Source: Anthocerotibacter panamensis C109
GTDB taxonomy: Bacteria; Cyanobacteriota; Cyanobacteriia; Gloeobacterales; Anthocerotibacteraceae
DNA: 57,500 nt
Assembly (NCBI RefSeq): GCF_018389385.1
Contig: NZ_CP062698.1
Coordinates: forward strand, 375,001-432,500
Reading direction: 5' to 3'
Below are positions 40,558 to 46,659 of this stretch, piece by piece. The notes under the pieces were generated by a model. The model did no database searches, was not told where the DNA came from, and worked only from the letters and a program-made list of their open reading frames with translations. Within the stretch, counting starts at the first letter, position 1, and each line of letters begins with the position of its first letter. A program made the position numbers and the translations under genes.

Positions 40558-41076
40558 TTATTCTTTTAACCTTGACAGGAATAATAACTCCTGGATAACT
40601 ATGCGCAAATCATCGATTACTTTATCTATATCTTGTCGATGAGCAACATATCTCCGGCTATGTGCAGACTTATTTCCAATATCTTTGAGACGTGGTAGCG
40701 CCCTACAAGCATTTCTTCCTATTGCCCATGTCGTTTCGTTGACAGTGCTATTAATCAAATCTTTTAAAGATAGGAAATCTCCACTTGAACTCTTGATTTT
40801 ACTAGCAATAGAATGTGCTTCAAAAGACTCTATAATTAAGGTCTCAATTAAGCGTCGGATCATCACAGCACAAGCATCATACCAACCATTCTCATAGCAT
40901 CCATTGATTTGGTGAGCAATTTGCTCTATATAATGCCGCGTTCCTTTAACTAGAGAAAGATAAATAACTCTTTCAGAGGAGGATGGCTGCCCTTCAGATG
41001 GTGGAAGTAAAGAAGAATCTACATCTGCTTTGATGCTTTTTGCTAGATGAAGTGCTGCAATGTTGAAATTACTCAC
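40558..41076 (-). CDS. DUF4145/HEPN-like protein
   Basis: A 172-residue all-helical protein. The segment YDACAVMIRRLIETLI, followed some 50 residues later by DIGNKSAHSRRYVAH, resembles the DUF4145 branch of the HEPN superfamily, in which GNxxAH is conserved. An Rx4H string (RRYVAH, residues 141-146) is also present; this is the HEPN ribonuclease motif form, though its position was not checked against a structure. Its ATG overlaps the stop of the upstream DUF5343-like gene (ATGA). The base composition is much more AT-rich than the backbone and fits acquired DNA. A role as toxin or abortive-infection effector is inferred from family and context only. Confidence 0.65.
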   Translation of the reverse strand: MSNFNIAALHLAKSIKADVDSSLLPPSEGQPSSSERVIYLSLVKGTRHYIEQIAHQINGCYENGWYDACAVMIRRLIETLIIESFEAHSIASKIKSSSGDFLSLKDLINSTVNETTWAIGRNACRALPRLKDIGNKSAHSRRYVAHRQDIDKVIDDLRIVIQELLFLSRLKE

Positions 41077-41786
41077 TTATCCTCTGGAACTGATGGAATT
41101 TGGAAATCTTTTAAATGGCGTGCCATACTGGCAAAAACTTTATCAATTTGTTCTGCTGATGCATCAGAGGAGAGGTGGATCTGAATATCTATATGCAAAG
41201 AAGGAACGGTATTTAACTGAACAGAAGGAGACCTAGTTTGAGCATTAGTACTACCTAGTGCAGTCTTATGTGTTTCCTGTGAATCCTTTCGAGCCTTAAC
41301 TTTCTGTGCAGAGACTAAGGGATTAACAGCAGACTTTTGCTTATTTAATTTTTTGTTTCTAGCGTTGTAATCCGCCTTGCAAAGCAACAAATAGAAAGCC
41401 GTATAAGCCTTTACTGCGCCATTACCTGCACGAGTATAACTCATAAACCATTGAGCCACCTTTTCGCTTTGATTATTTGGGTCGGGGAATGCATCTAGCA
41501 ACTCCTGAGGATAAACTTGGCTTATGATAGTCTTACAAACCGTGCTGTAGTATTCATCATTTCGCCAATCGTAGACAAGTTCTGTGGGAGCACCTTGTTC
41601 ATCAATAAAACCAATTGACCTCAAAGGAATTAGAACACTAGCTTTTGTCGAACTTTTACTGATAGCTAGTACAGAAGCTAAAAAGCTATCTGTAATTGTT
41701 TTTGGGACAGTTTTTTTAAAATGATCTCGAAGAAGCCACCAATTTTTGGTTGGGATCTTTGGAAAACTTTTTCTCTCGTCTGTCAT
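41073..41786 (-). CDS. DUF5343-like protein
   Basis: A 237-residue protein. Residues 1-140 resemble the DUF5343 family, with a winged-helix-like block (VLIPLRSIGFIDEQGAPTELVYDWRN). A Lys/Gln-rich linker (about 140-195) leads to a short beta/helix tail, PSLHIDIQIHLSSDASAEQIDKVFASM, a motif seen at the end of several uncharacterised proteins. The gene is translationally coupled to the HEPN-like gene by a 4-bp overlap and is AT-rich. DUF5343 proteins often sit in variable, defence-rich loci; the molecular function is unknown. No Shine-Dalgarno is obvious. Confidence 0.65.
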   Translation of the reverse strand: MTDERKSFPKIPTKNWWLLRDHFKKTVPKTITDSFLASVLAISKSSTKASVLIPLRSIGFIDEQGAPTELVYDWRNDEYYSTVCKTIISQVYPQELLDAFPDPNNQSEKVAQWFMSYTRAGNGAVKAYTAFYLLLCKADYNARNKKLNKQKSAVNPLVSAQKVKARKDSQETHKTALGSTNAQTRSPSVQLNTVPSLHIDIQIHLSSDASAEQIDKVFASMARHLKDFQIPSVPEDK

Positions 41787-42195
41787 AAGTGTATTGAGGT
41801 GTGAAATGTGACTTTGTTGTAGAGCAACGCTACGCCTTGGTGCTCAGCTTGCTCAGTTATGGGCAGTTATAGCAATGTTCGTGAAATGCCGATACTACTT
41901 TATAAAATCTTTATCCATGCTCTTAAAGAACGTTCAGGTTGTGGCTAAGGAAATTACGCATCTCTATAGATCAATACAAGGATGGTTTAAGCTTTAAAAC
42001 ATACAGGAACATCGGCAGGGATAAAAGGAACATGATCTCCCAAGTCCTTGGGCAGATCACAGTTCGTTGCTTTATGGTGTCATCGGTTTAGAGTTATGAA
42101 TTTTAAGGAATTAGTGCTGATGATTATGAGGCTCTTTGGGGTTTGGATCGAAGACTTATTTTGCTTTATATGTATTTTTTTGTCAACCAATGAAT
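41787..42195. other. Non-coding part of the island
   Basis: About 410 bp of AT-rich DNA upstream of the DUF5343-like gene and downstream of the degenerate 60-codon paralogue. A 71-codon plus-strand frame starting at 42048 overlaps the pseudogene antisense and looks spurious. No promoter boxes, RNA gene or repeat could be supported. Confidence 0.4.
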
Positions 42196-42383
42196 CTACT
42201 GCCTTTTCCGCTGTGCTCGTCGTTGACGCTGTTTTTCAAGCTCCCGATCCATTAGGGCGATGAGTTCATTAAGCTGAGCGATGAAGACATCAAGATGAAG
42301 ACATCAAACTGTGCAATAGCTTCGCGCATCGTCTGTCGGGCAATTTTGAGCCGTTCCGGGTCAGGAATAGGTCTGGGGTTTAT
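42196..42383 (-). pseudogene. Frameshifted paralogue of the adjacent 60-residue coiled-coil gene
   Basis: The minus strand translates as PDPERLKIARQTMREAIAQF and continues, after removing one 14-bp repeat unit, as FIAQLNELIALMDRELEKQR and RRAQRKRQ-stop. This aligns along its length with the intact neighbour (PDPEQLKNARRMMKEAINQF, GIAQLDELIAQMDRQLEEQR). The frame is broken by an exact 14-bp tandem duplication at 42280-42307. The codon in the start position is ATA, not ATG, and a MITE-like element is inserted exactly there. Both lesions make translation of a full product unlikely. Confidence 0.85.
42280..42307. repeat. 14-bp exact tandem duplication inside the pseudogene
   Basis: GATGAAGACATCAA occurs twice in immediate succession. 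Removing one unit restores a reading frame matching the adjacent paralogue, so the duplication is the frameshifting mutation. Replication slippage is the simplest origin. Confidence 0.9.
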
Positions 42384-42487
42384 GGGGCACCGCGATTAAT
42401 TCAAGCTTATTGAGAATAATCAACGGCGCAGTAAGGGTTTCAGGCCATACTTATTGAGAAAAAACTAATTAATCGAGGTGCCCTATG
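42381..42487. mobile_element. MITE-like element with terminal inverted repeats and TATG target duplication
   Basis: A 99-bp segment (42385-42483) begins GGGCACCGCGATTAATT and ends with the reverse complement of GGGCACCTCGATTAATT, so the 17-bp termini match except at one position. It is flanked on both sides by TATG (42381-42384 and 42484-42487), as expected of a target-site duplication. It contains no gene; the interior has two copies of a CTTATTGAGAA-like string. Removing the element and one TATG joins sequence that aligns without gaps to the start region of the neighbouring paralogue. This supports a real insertion. The transposase family that would move it is unknown. Confidence 0.7.
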
Positions 42488-42507
42488 GAAGGCTCGAAAT
42501 ATTGTGT

Positions 42508-42690
42508 TCACTGAGCTTGTTGCCTTTTTCGCTGAGCCCTCCGTGAGCGCTGCTCCTCAAGTTGTCGGTCCATCTGGGCAATAAGCTCATCTAGTTGGGC
42601 GATGCCTATATCAAATTGATTAATAGCCTCCTTCATCATCCGGCGAGCATTTTTAAGTTGTTCTGGATCGGGAGTGAATTTTTCGCTCAT
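42508..42690 (-). CDS. Small coiled-coil protein, unknown function
   Basis: A 60-residue, strongly charged helical protein (PDPEQLKNARRMMKEAINQF, then IAQLDELIAQMDRQLEEQR) with a basic, Arg/Gln-rich tail RRAQRKRQQAQ. It is predicted to form a coiled coil and could bind nucleic acid through the tail. Its ATG overlaps the stop of the 114-residue gene upstream (ATGA), so the two form a coupled pair. A decayed tandem copy lies immediately downstream, so the gene has duplicated. I recognise no family. An antitoxin-sized partner of the upstream protein is one possibility, without direct evidence. Confidence 0.7.
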   Translation of the reverse strand: MSEKFTPDPEQLKNARRMMKEAINQFDIGIAQLDELIAQMDRQLEEQRSRRAQRKRQQAQ

Positions 42691-43031
42691 TGTAGGCTCC
42701 AGGTAGCTTTGATTTCTTTAATGCTCCGAGCAGAGGGGGCAAGGTTGGCTTGTACCGTCTCCACGGTCTGATTCAGCATCCTCATCGTAGCAAGGTTCGC
42801 ACTGGGCTGCGCCTCGGCAATCCGTAGCAGAAGGGTCGATAGCCGGGAGTAAGAATCTCTGGCACGTTCCGCAATAACCTGGAGATCATCCAGGTCATCC
42901 TGGGTCTCAGAGTTCTCTCCATACCGCTCATAGAGTTGCATGGCAGTTGCCGTAGCCCGGTCAAGAACGAGAAGCAGCTCTGTGTTCAATACTGCGATCT
43001 CGTCCAGAGTTGCTCTGGGTAGTTGAGCCAT
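42687..43031 (-). CDS. Helical protein of unknown function, partner of the 60-residue protein
   Basis: A 114-residue protein predicted to be almost entirely helical with heptad-like Leu spacing (LDEIAVLNTELLLVLDRATATAM, LSTLLLRIAEAQPSANLATMRMLNQTVETV). No catalytic motif or membrane segment is seen. The ATG at 43031 (MAQLPRATLDE) is my choice; an ATG three codons upstream is also possible. It is the first gene of a coupled pair with the 60-residue coiled-coil protein. It starts about 90 bp from the second mfd repeat, at the right edge of the island. The pair may form a hetero-oligomer. Confidence 0.65.
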   Translation of the reverse strand: MAQLPRATLDEIAVLNTELLLVLDRATATAMQLYERYGENSETQDDLDDLQVIAERARDSYSRLSTLLLRIAEAQPSANLATMRMLNQTVETVQANLAPSARSIKEIKATWSLQ

Positions 43032-43119
43032 GAGGTACATCCTGGAGTGAGGGAGAAGAGCCCCAGCTTTTATGTATTTGTACCCTGTCCACATGGAGAA
43101 CCTTGAGCGTTGTCCTATT

Positions 43120-43270
43120 GGTAACCTCTCCTCTGCTATTCGTTCCCGCTTTGTCCATCAACCGGGTAAGGTCACAGTGAAGGGCTTGGGGACAGTCAAG
43201 ACGGAGGTGCAGTTGGAGTCGTTGACGAATTGGTTGGGGCAGTTGCAGGGATTGCGGGTGGCGGGGTGAG
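43120..43270 (+). pseudogene. Direct repeat, copy 2: detached 3' end of mfd
   Basis: This encodes the last 48 residues of Mfd ([20 protein letters not shown]...LRVAG-stop) with no gene body attached. The sequence before it bears no resemblance to mfd. A 65-codon frame with an upstream ATG exists but has no ribosome-binding site and is better read as a remnant. It marks the right boundary of the island, just before bolA. Confidence 0.88.
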
Positions 43271-43403
43271 TTCTACTCGATAAATCACACCTAATTTTTG
43301 AAACCGTATTTAACCAATCATTTAACATAGCCCTTGAGCGATACTGTGGGTTTTGCCCTTTGGGGTACTATTGACTAGAGTGAAGGAAGCAAAATAAAGA
43401 CCG

Positions 43404-43649
43404 ATGAACCCCACGGCACTTGAACAAGTACTCACCAATGCCTTTCCTCAGGGCCGGGTTCAGGTCCGGGACCTGACCGGTGGCGGGGATCATTTTCAAG
43501 CCCTCGTCATCACCCCTGAATTTGAAGGCAAAACGCTGATCGAGCAGCATAAGATGATCTATGCCGCTCTAGGCGATCTGATGCGGGAGCACATCCACGC
43601 CCTCACCCTACAAACCTACACCCCTGTCCAATGGGAGAAGTTGAAATGA
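43404..43649 (+). CDS. bolA: BolA-family protein
   Basis: An 81-residue BolA/IbaG protein (LEQVLTNAFPQGRVQVRDLTGGGDHFQALVITPEFEGKTLIEQHKMIYAALGDLM). The family signature around FEGKTLIEQHKMIY and the conserved His residues are present. BolA proteins form a [2Fe-2S]-bridged complex with monothiol glutaredoxins. Here the next gene is exactly such a glutaredoxin and overlaps it by ATGA, which fits that partnership well. Length is normal for the short class. Confidence 0.95.
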   Translation: MNPTALEQVLTNAFPQGRVQVRDLTGGGDHFQALVITPEFEGKTLIEQHKMIYAALGDLMREHIHALTLQTYTPVQWEKLK

Positions 43650-43969
43650 ACGAAGCCACCAAACAGCGTATTGACGAACTGGTTACCAACAACCCCGTGA
43701 TGGTGTTTATGAAAGGGGACCGCTATTTCCCGCAGTGCGGCTTCTCCGGCACCGTGATCCAAATTCTGGAAAATCTGGGCGCGCAATACACCACAGCCGA
43801 TATTCTCTCTGACCCCGAATTGCGTCAGGGTATCAAGGAATATTCCAACTGGCCGACAATCCCACAGGTCTACGTGCAGGGCAAGTTCGTGGGCGGCTGC
43901 GACATCATGCGCGAACTCTACACACGGGGCGAACTCCCGACCGTCCTGGAACCGGCGCTGAAGGCGTAA
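43646..43969 (+). CDS. grxD: Grx4-family monothiol glutaredoxin
   Basis: A 107-residue monothiol glutaredoxin with the CGFS active site at residues 31-34 (MVFMKGDRYFPQCGFSG), then SNWPTIPQVYVQGKFVGGCDIMREL, which contributes the cis-Pro and glutathione-binding residues. It coordinates a [2Fe-2S] cluster with glutathione and is used in Fe-S delivery and iron sensing. The ATG at 43646 overlaps the bolA stop, and a five-codon upstream extension is unnecessary. The Tyr-Phe before the active site (RYFPQCGFS) replaces the more usual short stretch there. Confidence 0.95.
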   Translation: MNEATKQRIDELVTNNPVMVFMKGDRYFPQCGFSGTVIQILENLGAQYTTADILSDPELRQGIKEYSNWPTIPQVYVQGKFVGGCDIMRELYTRGELPTVLEPALKA

Positions 43970-43978
43970 CGGGACTTC

Positions 43979-44006
43979 GTAGAGACGCGAAATTTTGCGT
44001 CTCTAC
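43979..44006. terminator. Inverted repeat between convergent grx and ferredoxin genes
   Basis: GTAGAGACGC and its perfect complement are separated by 8 nt (GAAATTTT). It lies between two convergent genes and can act as a terminator on either strand, although no long T run follows. Very similar GTAGAGACGC palindromes are dispersed repeats in many cyanobacterial genomes, so it may also be a repetitive element. Confidence 0.6.
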
Positions 44007-44013
44007 AAGGTCT

Positions 44014-44310
44014 TTACGGACGGGTCTGCACAGTGACGTTGCCGTAAACTAGGGTCTGGCAGGCGAGGCGGTTGGTGATCGACTTGCGGGCAAGCATCCG
44101 TTGTTCGGCGGGGGTACGGTCAGAGAGGCTGTCTTCGCCCTCTAAGATATCTACTACGCAGGTGCCGCAGTCACCATTGCCGTTGCAGCACAGGAGTTTA
44201 CGCAAGGGCTTATATAGTTCGATGCTGGCGTTGAGGGAGACTTCGCGGAGGTTACTGCCGTCGGGGACAGTGACCTGGGTGCCTTCACGCTGGTAGATGA
44301 TGGTTGCCAT
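44014..44310 (-). CDS. 2Fe-2S ferredoxin
   Basis: A 98-residue [2Fe-2S] protein of the beta-grasp fold. Cluster ligands are in CCNGNGDCGTCVVDILEG (Cys42, Cys48, Cys51) and LACQTLVYGNVTV (Cys84). The first two ligands are five residues apart rather than the four of photosynthetic plant-type ferredoxin, so it is not the main PetF and resembles adrenodoxin-like spacing. It is divergent from psbB across about 230 bp. Its redox partner is unknown; a link to photosystem assembly is only suggested by position. Confidence 0.88.
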   Translation of the reverse strand: MATIIYQREGTQVTVPDGSNLREVSLNASIELYKPLRKLLCCNGNGDCGTCVVDILEGEDSLSDRTPAEQRMLARKSITNRLACQTLVYGNVTVQTRP

Positions 44311-44543
44311 GGACCTGAATGCTCGTGGTACCTTAATTTTGCGCTTGAAATTAAGCTTTGTAAAGAACCATGTATGATCCCCAAGCTTCGGTTTTTAAGT
44401 GGGGAAACGGTTGCACAATGTATGAGATGTGGTTACACTTCTTTATACTATGGCAACGTTAGTGAATGGGGCTTCCTTTCTCTTCGCTAGCCCGAAGCCA
44501 TAGTCGAGCTTAAGTTTTAGACGTGGCGGAGGACAATCTTTAC
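44311..44543. promoter_or_regulatory. Divergent promoter region of ferredoxin and psbB
   Basis: A TATACT box at 44444-44449 points towards psbB, but the TTGCAC at 44411-44416 is too far (27 bp) to be its -35, so the promoter may rely on an activator. GGAGG at 44528-44532 is the psbB ribosome-binding site. No gene lies in the interval. Confidence 0.35.
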
Positions 44544-46175
44544 ATGGGATTACCTTGGTACAGAGTGCACACGGTGGTGACGAATGACCCTGGTCGTTTG
44601 ATTGCCGTCCATCTGATGCACACAGCCCTTGTTGCGGGCTGGGCTGGTTCGATGGCGCTCTACGAAGTCGCCACCTACAATCCTACCGATGCCGTGCTCA
44701 ACCCGATGTGGCGTCAGGGCATGTACGTCCTACCCTTCATGACGCGCCTCGGGGTCGTCAATTCTTGGTCTGGCTGGTCGGTCTTCGGTCCCTATTCCGC
44801 TGACGGTTACGGAAATCTCCTGACCGGCGATATTGGCGTTTGGTCCTATGAAGGGATCGCCGGAGCCCACATTGTGTTGGCTGGTCTGTTGTTCCTGGCT
44901 GCTTGCTGGCACTGGGTCAACTGGGACCTCGACTTGTTTCGGGATGCCCGCACCGGGGATCTGGTGCTGGACTTGCCCAAGATTTTTGGCATCCATCTTT
45001 TGCTTTCTGGGCTCGCCTGCTTCGGTTTTGGAGCCTTTCACCTAACGGGGGTTTTTGGCCCAGGGATGTGGGTAACCGACCCCTTGGGCCTGACCGGGCA
45101 CGTACAGCCGGTCGCACCTGCCTGGGGACCTGACGGCTTTGATCCCTATAACCCTGGCGGGATCGTTGCTCACCACATTGCAGCAGGTATTGTCGGTATC
45201 TTAGGTGGACTATTTCACATCTTTGTCCGTCCGCCAGAACGACTTTATCGCTCCCTACGTATGGGCAATATTGAAACCGTCCTCTCCAGTTCGATTGCAG
45301 CCGTTTTCTTTGCCGCTTTCGTGGTGGCTGGGACCATGTGGTATGGCACGGCGGCGGCTCCGGTAGACCTCTTTGGCCCGACGCGCTTCCAGTGGGACGA
45401 CAAAGTCTTTGACCGCGAAATCGCCAAGCGGGTTGAAGAAGGTCTCAAGGCGGGTAAATCCCCTTCTCAGGCTAATGCCCTCTACACTCTGAGTGCCTAC
45501 GAAAAAGAAGTTCTTGTGGACAAAACCAAGACCCGCCCCGGCTGGTCTGAAAAAGTCGCCCAGGAAGCCGTCTCCAACCGGCTACGCTTCTACAACTACG
45601 TCGGCAACAACCCAGCTAAGGGCGGTCTGTTCCGCGCTGGAGCCATGAATAGCGGTGACGGTCTAGCTAAGGGATGGCTTGGTCATCCCGTTTTCATTGA
45701 TGGCGAAGGCCGTGTCCTCAAGGTAGACCGCATCAACACCCTGTTTGAGACCCAACCCGTTGTCCTCAAGGACAAAGACGGTTTGGTCCGCGCCGACATC
45801 CCTTTCCAGCGCTCTGAGGCTCAATTCAGCTTTGAGCAGACTGGGGTGAAGGTGCAGTTCCTCGGCGGTAAGCTCGATGGCAAGACCTACACCGACCCGG
45901 CTGAGGTCAAGCGCTTTGCCCGTCGTGCTCAGTTTGGTGAACTCTTTGAATTTGACAGCACCAATGCCGATGGCGTGTTCCGCGCCAGCCCGCGCACTTG
46001 GTTCGCTCTGGCCCATGGGGTCTTTGCTCTGCTGTTCTTCTTCGGCCACATCTGGCACGGGGCACGGACTCTGTTCCTGGATGTGTTCACCGGCCTCGAT
46101 CCCAACATTGAGGAAGAAGACTTCGAGTACGGTACCTTCAAGAAGGTTGGAGATAAGACCACCCGCGCTGCATAA
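44544..46175 (+). CDS. psbB: Photosystem II CP47 reaction-centre protein
   Basis: A 543-residue chlorophyll-binding core antenna of photosystem II. The N-terminus [12 protein letters not shown] is the invariant CP47 start; it follows GGAGG by 11 bases, so I reject an upstream GTG. Six membrane helices and chlorophyll-ligand histidines are recognisable ([58 protein letters not shown]). Compared from memory with standard CP47 (about 508 residues), it has about nine extra residues near 82-99 and about 29 near 300-345. Both fall in lumenal loops; the second is a charged segment within the large loop E. The psbT gene follows. Confidence 0.97.
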   Translation: MGLPWYRVHTVVTNDPGRLIAVHLMHTALVAGWAGSMALYEVATYNPTDAVLNPMWRQGMYVLPFMTRLGVVNSWSGWSVFGPYSADGYGNLLTGDIGVWSYEGIAGAHIVLAGLLFLAACWHWVNWDLDLFRDARTGDLVLDLPKIFGIHLLLSGLACFGFGAFHLTGVFGPGMWVTDPLGLTGHVQPVAPAWGPDGFDPYNPGGIVAHHIAAGIVGILGGLFHIFVRPPERLYRSLRMGNIETVLSSSIAAVFFAAFVVAGTMWYGTAAAPVDLFGPTRFQWDDKVFDREIAKRVEEGLKAGKSPSQANALYTLSAYEKEVLVDKTKTRPGWSEKVAQEAVSNRLRFYNYVGNNPAKGGLFRAGAMNSGDGLAKGWLGHPVFIDGEGRVLKVDRINTLFETQPVVLKDKDGLVRADIPFQRSEAQFSFEQTGVKVQFLGGKLDGKTYTDPAEVKRFARRAQFGELFEFDSTNADGVFRASPRTWFALAHGVFALLFFFGHIWHGARTLFLDVFTGLDPNIEEEDFEYGTFKKVGDKTTRAA

Positions 46176-46252
46176 GTCTGCTGGGACCCCTGCCAGGGTC
46201 CCAGTCCGGCGCAGTTTAGCGTATTGTGGAGTTGAAACAGGAGGTTTGACCG

Positions 46253-46372
46253 ATGGAAAGTGGGATAACCACGATTGTGTACGTCGTCATTTTGGCCATG
46301 ATCCTGGGGACGCTCTTCTTCGCCATCTTTTTCCGGGAAGACCCGAGCAAGTTTCTGAAGAAGCGTAAATAA
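46253..46372 (+). CDS. psbT: Photosystem II protein T
   Basis: A 39-residue single-helix protein (TIVYVVILAMILGTLFFAIF) ending FREDPSKFLKKRK. The FFAIFFRE string is the PsbT signature, and the protein sits at the photosystem II dimer interface. It is several residues longer than usual (31-35) because of an N-terminal MESGI and a basic tail. AGGAGG lies ten bases upstream of the ATG. Position directly after psbB is the conserved psbB-psbT arrangement of cyanobacteria and plastids. Confidence 0.92.
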   Translation: MESGITTIVYVVILAMILGTLFFAIFFREDPSKFLKKRK

Positions 46373-46433
46373 GCCATGGGGGGCGGGTCTGGTACCTGCC
46401 CTTCCACCAACCACCCTTTCACAGGAAAATCCC

Positions 46434-46538
46434 ATGGGAGAGCTTTTTACAACAGCGGGCATCATCATTGTCTTCACCCTGGTGGGTATGGCGGTGGGCT
46501 TCGCTATCATCAAGCTTCGCGGCGAAGTCAAAGAATAG
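46434..46538 (+). CDS. petM: Cytochrome b6f complex subunit PetM-like
   Basis: A 34-residue single-helix protein: MGELFTTAGIIIVFTLVGMA, then VGFAIIKLRGEVKE. The helix followed by GF..(I/L)K(L/I)(R/Q)GE matches the PetM (subunit VII) pattern, while PsbM, PsbX, PetL and PetG look different. It lies 61 bp after psbT on the same strand and is followed by a strong terminator, so psbB-psbT-petM may be one transcript. Assignment rests on a very short sequence. Confidence 0.65.
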   Translation: MGELFTTAGIIIVFTLVGMAVGFAIIKLRGEVKE

Positions 46539-46555
46539 CCGATTTAGGCGTAGGG

Positions 46556-46588
46556 GAAAAGGGGTAGGCAGTCCGCCTACCCCTTTTC
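46556..46588 (+). terminator. Intrinsic terminator after petM
   Basis: A perfect 14-bp stem, GAAAAGGGGTAGGC with its complement, closes a 5-nt loop (AGTCC), and the 3' arm ends in TTTTC. It sits 17 bp after the petM-like stop and ends the photosystem transcript. Confidence 0.92.
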
Positions 46589-46659
46589 CATGAGGGAAAT
46601 TCTGAACAAAAGAAACGGGATTATACGGTAGAGTGGGGGGCAGTTGCTGACGGATAGCC

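Noticed and set aside
42048-42263. 71-codon plus-strand frame in the island
   Set aside because: It runs antisense through the 3' end of the degenerate paralogue and has no ribosome-binding site.
43072-43269. 65-codon frame ending in the Mfd tail, as a real small gene
   Set aside because: Only the duplicated mfd portion is protein-like; the first 16 codons are unrelated spacer, so it is better explained as a detached gene end.
44411-44449. Complete sigma-70 promoter for psbB (TTGCAC...TATACT)
   Set aside because: The spacing is 27 bp, far from the 16-18 bp needed; only the -10-like box is kept as a low-confidence note.
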